Shown here: in pieces, positions 1-11,653 of the stretch
How the letters are laid out: each line of letters opens with the position of its first letter
Numbering within the stretch: position 1 is the first letter of the stretch
DNA from: Petunia secreta
Taxonomy: Eukaryota > Streptophyta > Magnoliopsida > Solanales > Solanaceae
Assembly (NCBI GenBank): GCA_029990175.1
Contig: JARKIP010000030.1
Coordinates: forward strand, 17,447,501-17,511,500
Direction of reading: 5' to 3'
DNA length: 64,000 nucleotides
Made by a program: the position numbers and the translations under genes
Notes under the pieces: generated by a model
Database searches by the model: none
The model's input: the letters and a program-made list of their open reading frames with translations, nothing else
What the model was told of the DNA's origin: nothing

Positions 1-232
1 TGGGGCTTTGAACAAGTTTTGTTCAAGGCCCCGACATTTTGTTATGGGACTTTGTATAAAGCTTCAGTCCCAAACAAAATGCTGGGGTTGTGAACAAAAC
101 TTGTTCAAAGCCCCAGCATTTTGTTATGGGACTGAAGCTTTATATAAAAAGTCCCATAACCCATAATAAAATGCTGGGGCTGTGAACAAAACTTGTTCAA
201 AGCCCCAGTATTTTGTTATGGGACTAGTCTGG
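1..232. repeat. Array of palindromic repeat units
   Basis: Two direct copies of a unit of about 58 bases lie near 79-140 and 168-226. Each begins with AAAATGCTGGGG and ends with TTTTGTTATGGGACT. Each unit is itself nearly palindromic, because TGAACAAAACTTGTTCA sits between CTGGGG and CCCCAG. A third, partly inverted copy runs from base 1, so the array probably continues outside the window. The joining sequences (GAAGCTTTATATAAA and its complement) are also inverted relative to each other. This looks like the subterminal repeats of a DNA transposon or a foldback element, but neither an end nor a target duplication is visible, so no family is assigned. Confidence 0.6.
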
Positions 233-719
233 GGTGTTTTTCCAACACTAATGGAGCTTAAGTGTGCGCGCGAATTTTTGGCTATTCTTCAATGAATTTG
301 AAAACGGTGGATAGTCCCCAATGAGCGCGTCCAAAAATGGCTAGTGATTAAAATTTCCCAAGATGAATTATACTCTTTGAAACGAAAATATGAATTTTGG
401 ATCTTAAGGAAAAAAAAACTAAAATTAGCTCTGTGCCAGATTATTAGAAAATTAAAAATCTGCTAAAATTAAAACTGGTTCTCAGCAAACAAATTAAAGA
501 AACAAATTATCAAGAATCAAATGGGTTAAAAAGAAAAGAAGAAAAGAATAAGACAAATAAATTGCTTCCTAGCTGACAAATTCCAAAAAATAAACAAATA
601 TCGAATGGATTAAGTGAACATTAACAAATTTGAAAATTCTAAAAGTGAAAACAAAGTTGGTGATGATGTTAAATGGATTAAATGAAAAAAAAAAATCAAT
701 TTTTAATAATAAAAATATA
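233..719. other. AT-rich spacer, nothing recognised
   Basis: No reading frame, splice pattern or repeat that I can name. Short A-rich tracts only. Confidence 0.5.
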
Positions 720-893
720 AAGCATGTAAACGGGGCTAAATGAGGCGGGGCGGGGCTAAACGGGACAGGGCAGATTGGGACCTTAATAAGACAAGGAACT
801 AAACGGGACAGGACGGGTCGGGGCAAAAATTTGGCAGGAGTAGGTTTAACCCGCCCCGCTCCGTCCTGCCCCGCCTCATTGCCATCTCTACTC
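720..893. repeat. GC-rich repeat, probable end of a hAT-like element
   Basis: The stretch alternates GGGGCGGGGC and GGGACAGG type words in an AT-rich background, then shows the complementary CCGCCCCGC words before ending at TTGCCATCTCTA. Plant non-autonomous hAT elements often carry such degenerate GC words next to a terminus reading TAGAGATGGCAA. The matching opposite end and a target duplication were not located, so the element may be truncated. Confidence 0.35.
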
Positions 894-1059
894 AATCATG
901 AGATGCGATTTTGATATAAGGACAATTCATCGTTGGTTGTATATAGCACGATTCATGAAGATATTAGGGCTTCTTACTTCAGAGATCCCACAATTATGGA
1001 GCTGGTCATGTCTCAAATTTTCTATTATATAGAAAGGCCATAATGGTCGTCCGAGGGTA

Positions 1060-1272
1060 AAATCGTAATTTCACTTCATCTAGGGGATAAATTTGTAATT
1101 ATAACTATAGCCATCTAACTCTTTCCCCATTTCTCTTCATCTGGAAATTTCGTCTCTCTAAGTTTCTCTACTTGGTTTCTCGCATTATCAACTTTCAGAT
1201 TTCTTCATCTAAAATTCTCTTCTAGCTTTCTCAGTTCATCCTCTTCTCCATTGAGTCTCTTGGTGTTGAGGT
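1060..1272 (+). other. Possible 5' leader of an unidentified transcript
   Basis: Pyrimidine-rich, TCTTCATC-type sequence ends in TTGAG followed by GTTAGTTT, which resembles a plant 5' untranslated exon and a donor site. No coding exon with recognisable protein similarity follows between 1273 and 3221. It could be a noncoding RNA, a dead gene or chance. Confidence 0.2.
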
Positions 1273-3221
1273 TAGTTTGTTTCTATATTTTCCTTGCATC
1301 TATTTTACGATAATTGAACTTGTACTACTGTTAATTTCCGGCTAAATTCTGTATATTTATATTAGTAACTCTTCATTTGCACATATATGTTTTTTTCCCT
1401 TGAGAATATGTTTTATGTTTTGTGATTTTAAAATTGAGGATTTTATCTTCAACCGTTTATTTTTCAATCATGTTGTGTCGATTGAAGCTAACTTCTTGTG
1501 GATTATATTTAATTTTCCTAAATATAAAATGACTATTTACTAAGTTGCATCAGTAACTCCAATGATGGTTAAAGTTCCTTTATTGAACTCTTGTTTAGTA
1601 AGAGTGGCAGTAAGTTGTGATGTTTTGCCCTTTTTATTGCAAATAAGAAGTTTACTGGCTGAATGAGGTTAATGACAAGGTATCGGTGACACCATTTAAT
1701 TTAGAATGGCTAAAGATTCATTATTTTCTAAAAGCAATGTCATATAAGTAATGCTGAATCTTCTTTTTCTGCAAATGATTTCTCTTGCACCATTAAAAAT
1801 GAGTTAGAAATGTTTTACTGATGGTCTTTAATAAATTCACTAGCTCTAATAATTTTACAGTAAAGTAATAGCACTAGCAATTCAGTACGCATGGTTGAAA
1901 CCCTCTGCATTGATCAGCAGCAATCAAAAGAGAAATTCATCTATCCAACAATAATATTGTATTTTGCTCTTCATTGTGCTCAAGGTACTTTTTTATTAGT
2001 CAGAGTATCTATACAAATTTGAATGTCCAGATTCTTTTTCTTCACTGATCACTTTGGAAGTTGATTGTGAGCATGTCTAATGTCTTTATTGAAATGGTAC
2101 TACTGCCACTAATAATATTACATTGAGCCATTGTTGCCTTATTTAGGTTCTCCATCTCTCAATATTAGGTGTTGCTTTTCTTCTCTTTAAATTCATTTGA
2201 AGTGTGTGAAGCTAATGAGAGCCACAATATATATGATGAGAGTAGAAGATGATCTACTGGTTGAAAATCTTATAATACCACCTCAGAATGACCTATGGAA
2301 ACCTTTGAGGTCTTGATCAATAACATCATCATTGTCAAACCCCCTTTGTTACATAAGATGAACTTTCAATTGCACCTCTATATAAATTTATTCAACTATA
2401 TATTTATTGACTTATTTGACATAGTTGTTACTTCTATACTCTTTAACCTTTGTTGATTAAGCTTCTCTTCATTGAACACGTTTTTATTATTCACATGCAC
2501 ACATTTGCAACCATATGCAGTAAGAAACATAATATTACGCCAACTACTAATAAGATCAGCAACAATCTAATATAGTTTTAATTTAACTTCTTAAGTTGTC
2601 CAATCTAAGATATCTATACATGTTTATCTTATTATGAGAATGACAAGTATTATGTTGTATGTGCATATTATCAGTAGACCTAATGGCTTCTGCTATTAAA
2701 AATTTAGTCCCCAAAATTTGTAGTCCTACTACTTAAATACTGATAAAGTTTGTGGAATAGAAGTCATCATAACCTCAAATCTCGAAGGAGAAGAAAGAAC
2801 ATAAGAAGTGACGGTGAAAGATTTATATTACTGGTATAGAAAAAATCTGTGAGAGTGACTTTGTGCCGGACAGATTCCATTGCCTCACGGCAACTTCATT
2901 ATTATGAGTGGCATTTCTGATTCTTACACAATGACACATATTTTACCTAAAATGTTGCACGACTACTTATCTTTCAAAGTGAAACTCAAAATACAGTATC
3001 TATACCGCAATCTTTTTGTGTAGCATCCTGAATTTACAGTCATTTTTCATAATCACAATTTACAAGCTAACTATTGAACTGCCTTACTCCATTAGAGAAA
3101 CCATAGTCACGCTCTCTCTTATTTCATTTGATTTTTGCCATTGTGATGGAACTATTTGTTGCGAATGTCTTCTAGGTGTTGGAAAAAAATAGAGGAATAT
3201 TGTCCACATTCTTATTGGAGT
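1273..3221. other. Long AT-rich stretch without recognised gene
   Basis: No open frame longer than about 60 codons that looks coding, and no transposon ends seen on either strand. Confidence 0.5.
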
Positions 3222-3230
3222 TTGTCTTTA

Positions 3231-3674
3231 GGCCAAATACCCTTTGAACTTAACACTATATTTCACTTAGACACTCTAACTAAAGCCCTTTCCAGTTAAG
3301 CACTTGAACCTTTTTTAAAAATGTCCATTTAGACACTTTCCACCCACTCTAATGAGAAACTCATGTGAGTGTTTGCACACGAGTCCTACGTGGTTAAGTG
3401 ACTTATTTATAATCTGCCACGTGTCATAATTTGCACATCATATAACACATAATTGGATGTGTCCAATTATGACATGTGGCAGAATATAAATAGATCATCG
3501 AACCATGTAGGACTCGTGTGCAAACACTCACATGAGTTTCTCATTAGAGTGGGTGGAAAGTGTCTAAATGAACACTCTTAAAAGAGGTTCAAGTGTTTAA
3601 CTGGGAATAACATTAGTTGGAGTGTCTAAGTGGAATATAGTGTCAAGTTCAAGGGGCTGGTGATGTATTTGGCC
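3231..3674. mobile_element. Foldback MITE of the Mutator (MULE) type
   Basis: A 444-bp element whose two halves are near-perfect inverted repeats of about 200 bp. It starts GGCCAAATAC and ends GTATTTGGCC. It is flanked by a perfect 9-bp direct repeat TTGTCTTTA at 3222-3230 and 3675-3683. A 9-bp duplication with long terminal inverted repeats is diagnostic of Mutator-like elements. There is no coding capacity, so it would depend on a transposase supplied in trans. The arms differ by scattered mismatches, so it is not brand new. Confidence 0.88.
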
Positions 3675-3683
3675 TTGTCTTTA

Positions 3684-4400
3684 TGCTAATTGTGACATAT
3701 TTGATACCATATTGTCATTCTCACCTATAATGCAAGTATGCAGAGTACAATACGAATCACAAGTTTTCTAAGACTTTTCTTTTGGCTCATGTCTTAGTAA
3801 AACATATTCTTCTTGGTGTACCTGTGTTTAAATTAGGTCATATTTATTATGCCTCATTGAGGATGTCATTTTAAATGAGATATCCAAAGAGCAATTGCAA
3901 TTTAAATTAACATATGTCCTTCTGTTGAATGCAGAAAATTGAGGGTGGTCAATTTTAGGGAGAATTCTTGAGGATATATAAGCTAATTACTTTGCATGGT
4001 ATTGCCAAGTTGATTATGAAGGAAATTTTGTCTTTACTTATTATAGAGAGATTTTAATTTTGTTGGACAAGATAAAGAGTGCTATATTAGTGTGTGTGAT
4101 CTATCAATGAATTTTTATGCAGTTCTAGCTCCCTATATGCGTCTTTTGCCTGAATCGTTTTATTAGGAAATGAGAGAGATTTAAGTGGTCATCATTGAGC
4201 GACCTCAAATGCGACAAACATTCTTTATCACATGATAGTTGTAAAGCACTCAATAGAAGAAAAAATTATATTTTTCAGCGTTCTATATTGCATCATAACT
4301 GCAAAACAACCAATAGAACAAAAGGTTAGATTGTACCATGTTGGGCCGGTGTTGTGCACGGGCTTATGTAATCTAGTTGAGTATAGAAATAATGTAAAAA
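3684..4400. other. Spacer, nothing recognised
   Basis: AT-rich; the short reading frame that begins at 4232 runs into the next MITE and is not coding. Confidence 0.45.
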
Positions 4401-4713
4401 TTTCGCCCAGAAGCTACTTTTGCCACTTCTATTTGGTGTCAGGTCACTTTTTTCTTGGTTGTGCAAAAGTAGCAACCTTTTGAAATTTCAATCCTTGTGG
4501 GCTGAACTTCATGCCACAGGGGTTGAAGTTCGACTCCAGCGCACAAGGGTTGAAGTTTACGCATTCTATGTCTAAAAGTTTAGTCCTTGCGGGTTGAAGT
4601 TCAATCCACAAAAATTGAGTTCCAAAAAGTGGTTATTTTTGCACAATCAAAGAAAAATAGCTGGAAACTAAATAGCAGTGGCAAAAGCAGCTATTCGTGC
4701 ACTTTGCCCGAAA
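4401..4713. mobile_element. MITE with about 90-bp imperfect terminal inverted repeats
   Basis: Left end TTTCGCCCAG and right end (reverse complement TTTCGGGCAAAG) open imperfect inverted repeats that share CTTTTGCCACT and TTGTGCAAAA blocks in the same order. The centre holds three or four diverged copies of a GGGTTGAAGTTC word. There is no coding sequence. No convincing target duplication was found, so the superfamily is left open. Confidence 0.55.
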
Positions 4714-4797
4714 TAACTTGATTGCTAAAGTGCAAGTTCACTAAGAAGGTCGTCAAGGCTAAACTTGTACTCACCTTCGATGTGACTAAAGAGACTA

Positions 4798-4903
4798 CAG
4801 CTGATGGTCTATTGGAAACAGCCTCCTACCTCAATTTAAAATATATACATCTCATTTTCCCAAACACCACTTGTGAAAATATACTGGGTTTGTTGTTTTA
4901 GAA
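4798..4903 (+). mobile_element. SINE 3' fragment, TS-like (Solanaceae)
   Basis: The words GGTCTATTGGAAACAGCCTC, then CACCACTTGTGAAAATATAC, then TGGGTTTGTTGTTTTAG follow the order of the 3' half of the TS-type SINE family that is abundant in tobacco and tomato. The tRNA-related head is not recognisable, so this is a decayed or 5'-truncated copy. Confidence 0.55.
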
Positions 4904-5900
4904 GAAAATTATTGAGATTAAAAAGATTCACCAATGTGGTGAGGTTTGGCATCGACATCAACATGTATGTTAATAAGTGAAAGGTATCATGTAGGGCTGG
5001 ATCTACAGATCTGTCCAAAATCTGAAAGTCCTTGTGGATGGCACCCTGTGACCCTATACAGACAGTTACGCCATGCAGAGTCCAGACAGTTTTGAGGATG
5101 ATAAAAATTGTATGAAGGTAAATACATGTAGGATTCGTGATACATAGTTCACTCTTTACAAGAAAGTTATGGCGCTCTAGCTATTTCATTTATTTTAAAG
5201 GAAATATTTATACTCTTAAGATCACTAGACCATTCAAAGTCTTTCATATAGAAGATTTTGGTCCTATTCAATTCTTTGGATTCCCAAAATTCCGGTTTTA
5301 ACAACTCGACTACTCACAAACTCTTCGGAAACTCAATGGTTCTCCCCTCATTCCCTAAATCTCTCATTTTCACGACCCTTTCACGTATACAAAAAGAGCT
5401 TAGTGCAGATAACAGTATTGGACTCCAGTACAATGTTTGCACCAGAAAGCAGGGGTCGGGCTAGTGCCACAAATTCAACTCCACATTTCAAACTTTCGAG
5501 GCTGGGATTATTCAAACAACAAATCTGGAATGGAAAAATGTAGCCCGAGAAATTCTTTACAGAACAAGTTGAAATCTTCTCAAGAAGTGTTTTTAAATGT
5601 CGCATCTAACTACTAGTAATAATTAGTTCAATGATGTATTTAGAGGTCCATTTCTGACATGGTCCACAATAAGATGCCGTTTGCACCAAAAACACCAGAG
5701 AATAGGATGTCTTTTACCTCGGATATGTTTCGGGGGGTAATTACAATGTGGAAGCAACTTAGTGAGGAGATAGGGGTAATTTCAAAAGTTTATAAAGGGA
5801 GTCTCAAAAAAAACACTTGTTAATTCATTTTCATCTACCCACACTGCATCGCTCCCTTGAGTTTGTTGCTCTGAGATAACGAGCCAAGAAGAACCGGCTT
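4904..5900. other. Spacer including the likely GPN3 3' flank
   Basis: Only short, non-homologous reading frames. Bases just below 5901 should contain the GPN3 3' untranslated region and polyadenylation site; no clear signal was picked out. Confidence 0.4.
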
Positions 5901-8900
5901 CTAATCATCTTCCTCTTGGTCAAAATCTTTAACCTTTACATCAGCGTCCTCTCCGTATTGAATGCAGCTGTCGATCTGTGATAAGATGTACTGTATGCTG
6001 CGAAAATGAAACAGAACATTGATCTTTATCATTGAAGCTGAAAAGAGTGTAAAGTTTATGACGCAGCACAAAAGGTGCATTTGTACAGGTTACACACGCA
6101 TGAGCTATCATCCATCTGGTGGTTCAACCGTTTAATGTGTCCCTTACGGCAGAGAAAAAGTTCTAGACAGAAGTTTTCCAACAAAGCAAATCCATAATAA
6201 AAGGCAAAATAGCTGGAAAGTTAGAAGGCACATAATCGTCATCATAACATTTTTATTTGACAACAGTTGACACGAAAATCCAAAGCCCAAAGGGACGCTG
6301 GGAGTGAAACATAAGCCATGACTGTATATTGATGAAATTGAGACATTAAAACATAAATATATTCACATATGCTATCAAATCAAGCTAAAAAGTTGAATTT
6401 AGGGGTTGCAAACCTTTGCTTTCATATAGATTACTTAAATTTATTATGCCCACCAATTTCTAGGATTGTACTATTTTGCTTCTAAGAAAAAGGTGGTGAT
6501 ACCAGAAATCCAATGGTTGGGACCTAAAGAAATTGCAATGCTTGGGAAATTGAGGGAGTTGGCCAATTACTTAGCAATGATTGACTTTCTGTGGAAAACC
6601 AGACTCTTTTATACTGGAAAGGAGACTCCAGAGGAAATTTCAGTCAAAGCTCGTTACAACTTACAATATCCTGACAAGTCCATCAGTGAATACTCTCAGC
6701 TGGCCAATGAAAGCACTCCAGAGGAATAACGCCCCTCACAAAATTAATTGCTTTTCTTGGTTAGTCACAAAAGAAGCTTCCCTCACTCAGTCAGTCAAAT
6801 CTTCAGAAGAGATGCCTAAAACTGTGTGGTAGGTGCCACTATGTGAGGAATTCCCTGAAGATGTCAATGGCCTGTTTCTTAACTGCCATTTTGTCCACCA
6901 GATATGGACTATGTTTTTCAACATTTTAGGAATACCATGGTCAACCCGAGAACACACTAAGAGTTTTTACGAAGCTGGAATAGGAAGGGTCTTAGTAAGA
7001 AGGATATTGCAACCTGGAACTCTTCTCCATCAGCTCTTTGGTGGACAATTTGGAAAGAGAGGAACTTTAACTTTTTAAGGCAAAAACGACAATGAATATA
7101 TCATTTAGAGCTATTCCGTCTTTATGTTTTTGGTGCAAACAGGTCATTATACAGATGTAAACAACACCATAGACTTGATCATTGCTTTGCACAAATTGTA
7201 AATACCTACCAGCATTTTCTTTTTGGTTCTGTTTACAATAATATACCTTATAAAGAAAAAAGATTACTTCCACAAGCAAGAGTATGTTACCTGCTTTCTT
7301 TTCTCAGGTCAAGAGGGAAAAAGCTCACCATACTATACTGGTCCACCTATACATAAGAAAAAATGCTAGATTAGAAAGCCATGACTAAATTAGCAGAATC
7401 CGTGACACACGATGCATATCCTAAGAGCTTCCGCAATCTTTGTATCTAACATTCTTAACTTGTGATTAAAAACAACCTTTCCAAGTAAAGTTTCAATCAT
7501 TAGCTCTACTGGCAACGAAAATAATAGAAATACACAGAACATATCTGAAACAAATTATGCATTGCGCTCCATCTCTAGAATGCAGTGTGTCAATTCAATA
7601 ACTAATATAAACATTCTTGGAAAAATCAATAATCACAACTACTGGAGCTTACCACTTCAATCAAAGCCTTGTTAAGCTTCTGAAATTGTGGACCCATTCG
7701 CTGATTCAACTCTGCCAGTAACAGCTGAGGCTGTGGATCCAAGTAACTAAAGAAAAATAGATTTTATGATTCTTTTTAAAGGTTTAGAGAAAACAATGTG
7801 CTGAAACTTCCGAAAAAGAATAGTTAGGAGTAGTAGGACTAACCACTCAATGTCCTTTTTGTTTGTCACAAGATCCATTTTAGAGAGAATGTTAACATGG
7901 GGTAGTTCAAGTTGAACCATAGCAGAGAGTGAAGCCATACAACCACTAATGAATTTGGTCACATCTGTGATAAACTGAGACAAAAAAAGAATGTAAACAT
8001 CCATTTTGAATAGCAGGGGTGGGGAAAAAGGAAAGAGGAACTGCAACTAGTAGAAACCACGTACCTGAGAATCAAGTAGATATACCACACAAACATTAAA
8101 ATTTTTACGCCTTAGGTGTTCCACAAAATTCTTCAGCACAGGAACATGTGAGAAAAGTTCAATCTGACCTATATAATGATGCACATTGCGAAGTTAAGAG
8201 TAATCTTCATATATACAGTGTGTATGTGAACGCATGCATGTCTTTTTATATTTACAGACATATACATACACAAATATATATGTTAAGAGATAGTACTACG
8301 GGTAAGTGTGGAACGTTAGATATGGGCATTCATACTGGCAAAAGGCCAAAGAGCAATATTATAACACTGTAGAAATCATGTCACGTAACCCAGAATACTT
8401 AGACAGTCAATAGGGATTAGGTGAGTGCAAGGTACTAATGTGGAATTGCCTGATAAACTCTCCTTGTGTAATTTGATCCTAGAAAAAGAAGAATCACCAC
8501 AGCCTATGGCAGGATCAAGCCCAAGGAGTGGAACACGCAGAAGGTTCACAGTTGTAGTGAGCCTCAAGTGATGCGTTCAGAAATAACGGGATCTTATGTT
8601 CTCATATCATATCTAAGAATGCTCCATCATTGTCTGACAGACAAGAATGATTTTAATCACCTAAGTTGCATAATCCATTCATCTCGATATTCAAAGTACA
8701 ATAAAACAACTAATAGAATCTGAAACTCTCTTTCATCTCACCAATTTTCTTTTCACAAATAATGACTGCTAACTATCAAGCAACAAAACAGGGAATCAGT
8801 TCCATAAAAGGTCAACATGTAAACTCAATCCTTGACTAATCATTAATAATAAACATATCTGAACATGGAATGGTCATTCCTGAAAATACACTCACAACTA

Positions 8901-9941
8901 ATAGGCAAGTTCTTGGAGAAAGGCCACCACCCTAGGTCCCCAGTGTATTTCACAACATTCTAAAGACACTTAACAATATCGAAACAGAAGCCTTGACTTT
9001 GATCCACAAACTATCTAAATGGAAAGCATTCTGTAAAGATAATTTTAGGGAAATCACAACTGATAGTCAAGCTCTCAGAGAGAGGTCACCACCCTATGTT
9101 CCCAGAGTATTTATTCATATGAAGTTATGCTGGATCAATATTCTAGATAAAATACAAAATTCTGTTGTCTGCACTAAGATAATTAGCAGTAAATGTGCAA
9201 AAGAAATATATTACTAACATATAGGACAATTGTGCTGGCTAATAAGAAGAATAATATGTGGGGAAAATATAAGTACCTGGGCAGTCAAACACTAGGTAGT
9301 CATCATCCAAATAGTTATCCAACTCCTCTGTTAGCCACTCATCCAAATTTTCTTCAAGATGTCTGATATCACAATCAAGGGCTTACAAATTTGACAAGAA
9401 CAAAAACAGAAATTTGAAGTTTCAATAAAAGATGTGAGACTCTGAAAACGACAATCCTCTAAAGAAAGGATACTCCATGCAATACATAAGGCCACCATTT
9501 GGTCCGAGACCAAGTTCTTCCATAACATCATCCAGCGAGATGAGCTCTCTGATGTCTGCAACCAATATCAGTAAGTTAATTCCAGAATTCAGACACATAT
9601 AAATAGAAAACTATGAACCAAAAACACTCTTATCTCTACTCACCCATAGCAACTGGATAGTCAAAGTTCTCTGCAGCAGGATCTAAGTTCACAATATGCA
9701 TGGTGCGCCTCATGGTCTCACAATGTTGATACAAACTAGAGCAGTAAGTGGACTGTGAAAGAAAAAAACCAGTTTAGATGAAACTAGATATAACAAGGAC
9801 AATTTGGGCAGGAGTACTGGTCATCCAAGTATGAAGCAATGATAAATCCAATATAAAACATTTTAGCAACTTGAAGCAATATAATCCAGCTATTACCTTT
9901 CCACTGCCCGCAGGACCAATAACCAACTGTGCATAGCCCAT
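5901..9941 (-). CDS. GPN3: GPN-loop GTPase 3 (nine exons)
   Basis: Exons by eye, in transcript order: 9897-9941, 9644-9752, 9474-9555, 9277-9362, 8065-8168, 7847-7974, 7653-7746, 7291-7346, 5901-5997. All introns are GT-AG and the phases agree, giving 801 nt and 266 residues. The protein starts MGYAQLV and has the P-loop GPAGSGKS at 9-16, the defining Gly-Pro-Asn at 69-71, a DCPGQ switch motif at 105-109 and SKMD guanine specificity at 173-176. The acidic C-terminus ends QEEDD. GPN-loop GTPases act as dimers in assembly and nuclear import of RNA polymerase II. The length matches plant GPN3 proteins (about 270). The start is the only ATG placing the P-loop near the N-terminus. The last intron (5998-7290) carries a LINE fragment; no break is seen in the coding exons. 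Assignment as GPN3 rather than GPN1/2 rests on remembered family sequence. Confidence 0.9.
6610..7078 (+). mobile_element. LINE remnant (zf-RVT region) in GPN3 intron 8
   Basis: Broken frames on the plus strand encode the zinc-binding reverse-transcriptase tail typical of plant L1-like LINEs: a PHKINCFSWLV block, then GLFLNCHFVHQIWTMFFNI, then a degraded WTIW-type motif near 7045. Stops and frame changes separate the pieces (for example near 6727 and 6830), so it is dead. It lies antisense within the last intron of GPN3. No poly(A) end or target duplication was identified. Confidence 0.7.
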
Positions 9942-10672
9942 GACCACTCCCTTTCCTGTTTCTTTTACGCGTCGCTTGAGAGATCAACTGAGGATAGAGG
10001 TTCTGAGAAAATTGAAAATCTGAAAGAAGCCAAGAACTGCAACCAACACGTATGTTGCACACCACACACCAGCCGCGAACAACAAGCTTACAACATCAGC
10101 GTGGCCCATACGCAATATCACGAGACAGAAACATCAAATATCACCTGAACTACCCCCATTAATAAAGCAAACAAGAAAACAAAAAGTTGAAATGGCCCAA
10201 AGATCCATGAAAACAGCCTCATAGCAGCCCCTAAAAACTTCAAAATATATGAAATTTAAAAAATAATGCAGCCTAGGAGCACTGTTACAGTAAGGAAGCT
10301 ACTTCACCTACAATCTGTGAACACCCCCCCCCCCTACCCCCCCAAATTTCCAACCATCCACAAGGGTACCTAATTTTTTTTATTTTAGCCCCTTTGACTT
10401 AGAAATAAAGATTGCAAGTGTTCTTTTCTTCCACTTTTTGCAGGGTTTCTGCATGAAACTCAACTGAGCATAAGCTTAATATAAAAGCAACAGTTCATTC
10501 AAGCAATTTCTTTTTTTTCGAAATAACAAAAAAAGTCCAAGCGTTCTTTGTCGAAATTTGCTCCTTTGGAATTGATAAAGTTGTAAACATACAGAAGAAG
10601 ACCTATTTCTAGCTCATCTTCGTTTTAACAGGATCTCAAGACCCTTGTTATTATGATGCTTATTTGTATAGG
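9942..10672. other. GPN3 upstream/leader region
   Basis: Expected to contain the GPN3 5' untranslated region on the minus strand, perhaps with a leader intron, but no exon borders could be fixed. A C-rich tract lies at about 10322-10346. No other gene seen. Confidence 0.35.
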
Positions 10673-10840
10673 GCTTTTTTTTTGGTTTTTGGGCCAAGGA
10701 AACCTGCAGCCGCTACCTTTCGGGTGCGCTCTGATAAACCCCGCTGACAGCGATAGGCTCAAACTGAGAAGGCGGTTGACAAGGGGGTTTGAACCCAAGT
10801 CTCCCATGTGACAAACGACTTGCTTAACCAACTCAGCTAC
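10673..10840 (-). mobile_element. tRNA-derived SINE
   Basis: Read on the minus strand, the element opens with GTAGCTGAGTTGGTTAAGC, a pol III box A-like sequence. Box B-like GGGTTCAAACCC lies at 10785-10796 (complement), followed by a body ending in a homopolymeric tail at 10673-10684. It is bounded by a perfect 11-bp direct repeat ATTTGTATAGG at 10662-10672 and 10841-10851, as expected for LINE-mediated retrotransposition. Length is about 168 bp. It is probably one of the SolS families, but I cannot assign which. It lies upstream of GPN3. Confidence 0.85.
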
Positions 10841-10851
10841 ATTTGTATAGG

Positions 10852-11648
10852 ACTTCTCCACCTATTTCCTAAGATGATCAGTTAGATATATCTAAAAGGG
10901 TTTAAGTTTTGTGCCTCGTCATTGCACAAAATATAAGTCAGGTTACCTGCTAGAACGGGTAAATGTGACCTGATAGTGTACATAACTTAAAACTCAATCT
11001 AAAATACCCCTAGCAGAGAAACAAGAAAGAAGCAATTTGGAAACATCAAAATCCCATTATACCCACAACTGATTGAACTTCTTATTTAGCAAAACTACCA
11101 CCGAAGAAGTAAAGGGTTAAAAACTAAACAAATAGTACAAAAAATGTAAGAAAGGTATAAGCACATACTATTATGAGAAATAAGTAAAAGTGTTGAACTT
11201 GCAAGCAGCAAAATAGCTTTGATGTTTTCTTCCACCTACTACTTTTCTTTAGCCTCAAAAAGCTGCCAATATATATATAGCACCTCTATTATATGAGGCT
11301 GGGCCTATACAACCCCAAGTTTTTGCACTTAAAGAGTTTTTTTACGAAAATGCTATTTTCTGGCGATCGCCGGATTCTTTTATTAGTATGGACCTGACGA
11401 AAGGACAAATTTTGTAAGATTTTTTTTATATGGGGTCAAATTTTTAATGTGCACTAGAGAGTGTCCTATTTTTGAACCTCCCATAAAACCCGACCCATTT
11501 GAGGCTCTTTGAAGTTGCCATAATAGTACAAAACAATAATATATTTGAGGTAGCTACACAAATTGCCTTAATATAAAAAGCTGAGTCGGTGAATTGGTTC
11601 GGGTGGAGAGAAGAAAAAATTAAATTGATCCTTAAATCTTTGCTGGAG
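10852..11648. other. Spacer left of the Athila insertion
   Basis: AT-rich, with a TATATATATA run near 11270. Before the Athila insertion this sequence was continuous with 25259 onward, so together they form the intergenic region between GPN3 and the divergent plus-strand gene. Confidence 0.45.
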
Positions 11649-11653
11649 GTCGA

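Noticed and set aside
569..895. 108-codon minus-strand frame rich in Pro and Phe
   Set aside because: Generated by the GC-rich repeat and neighbouring A/T runs; composition is unlike a protein.
4836..5018. Minus-strand frame of 60 codons
   Set aside because: It starts outside and then runs through the TS-like SINE tail; no similarity to a protein family.
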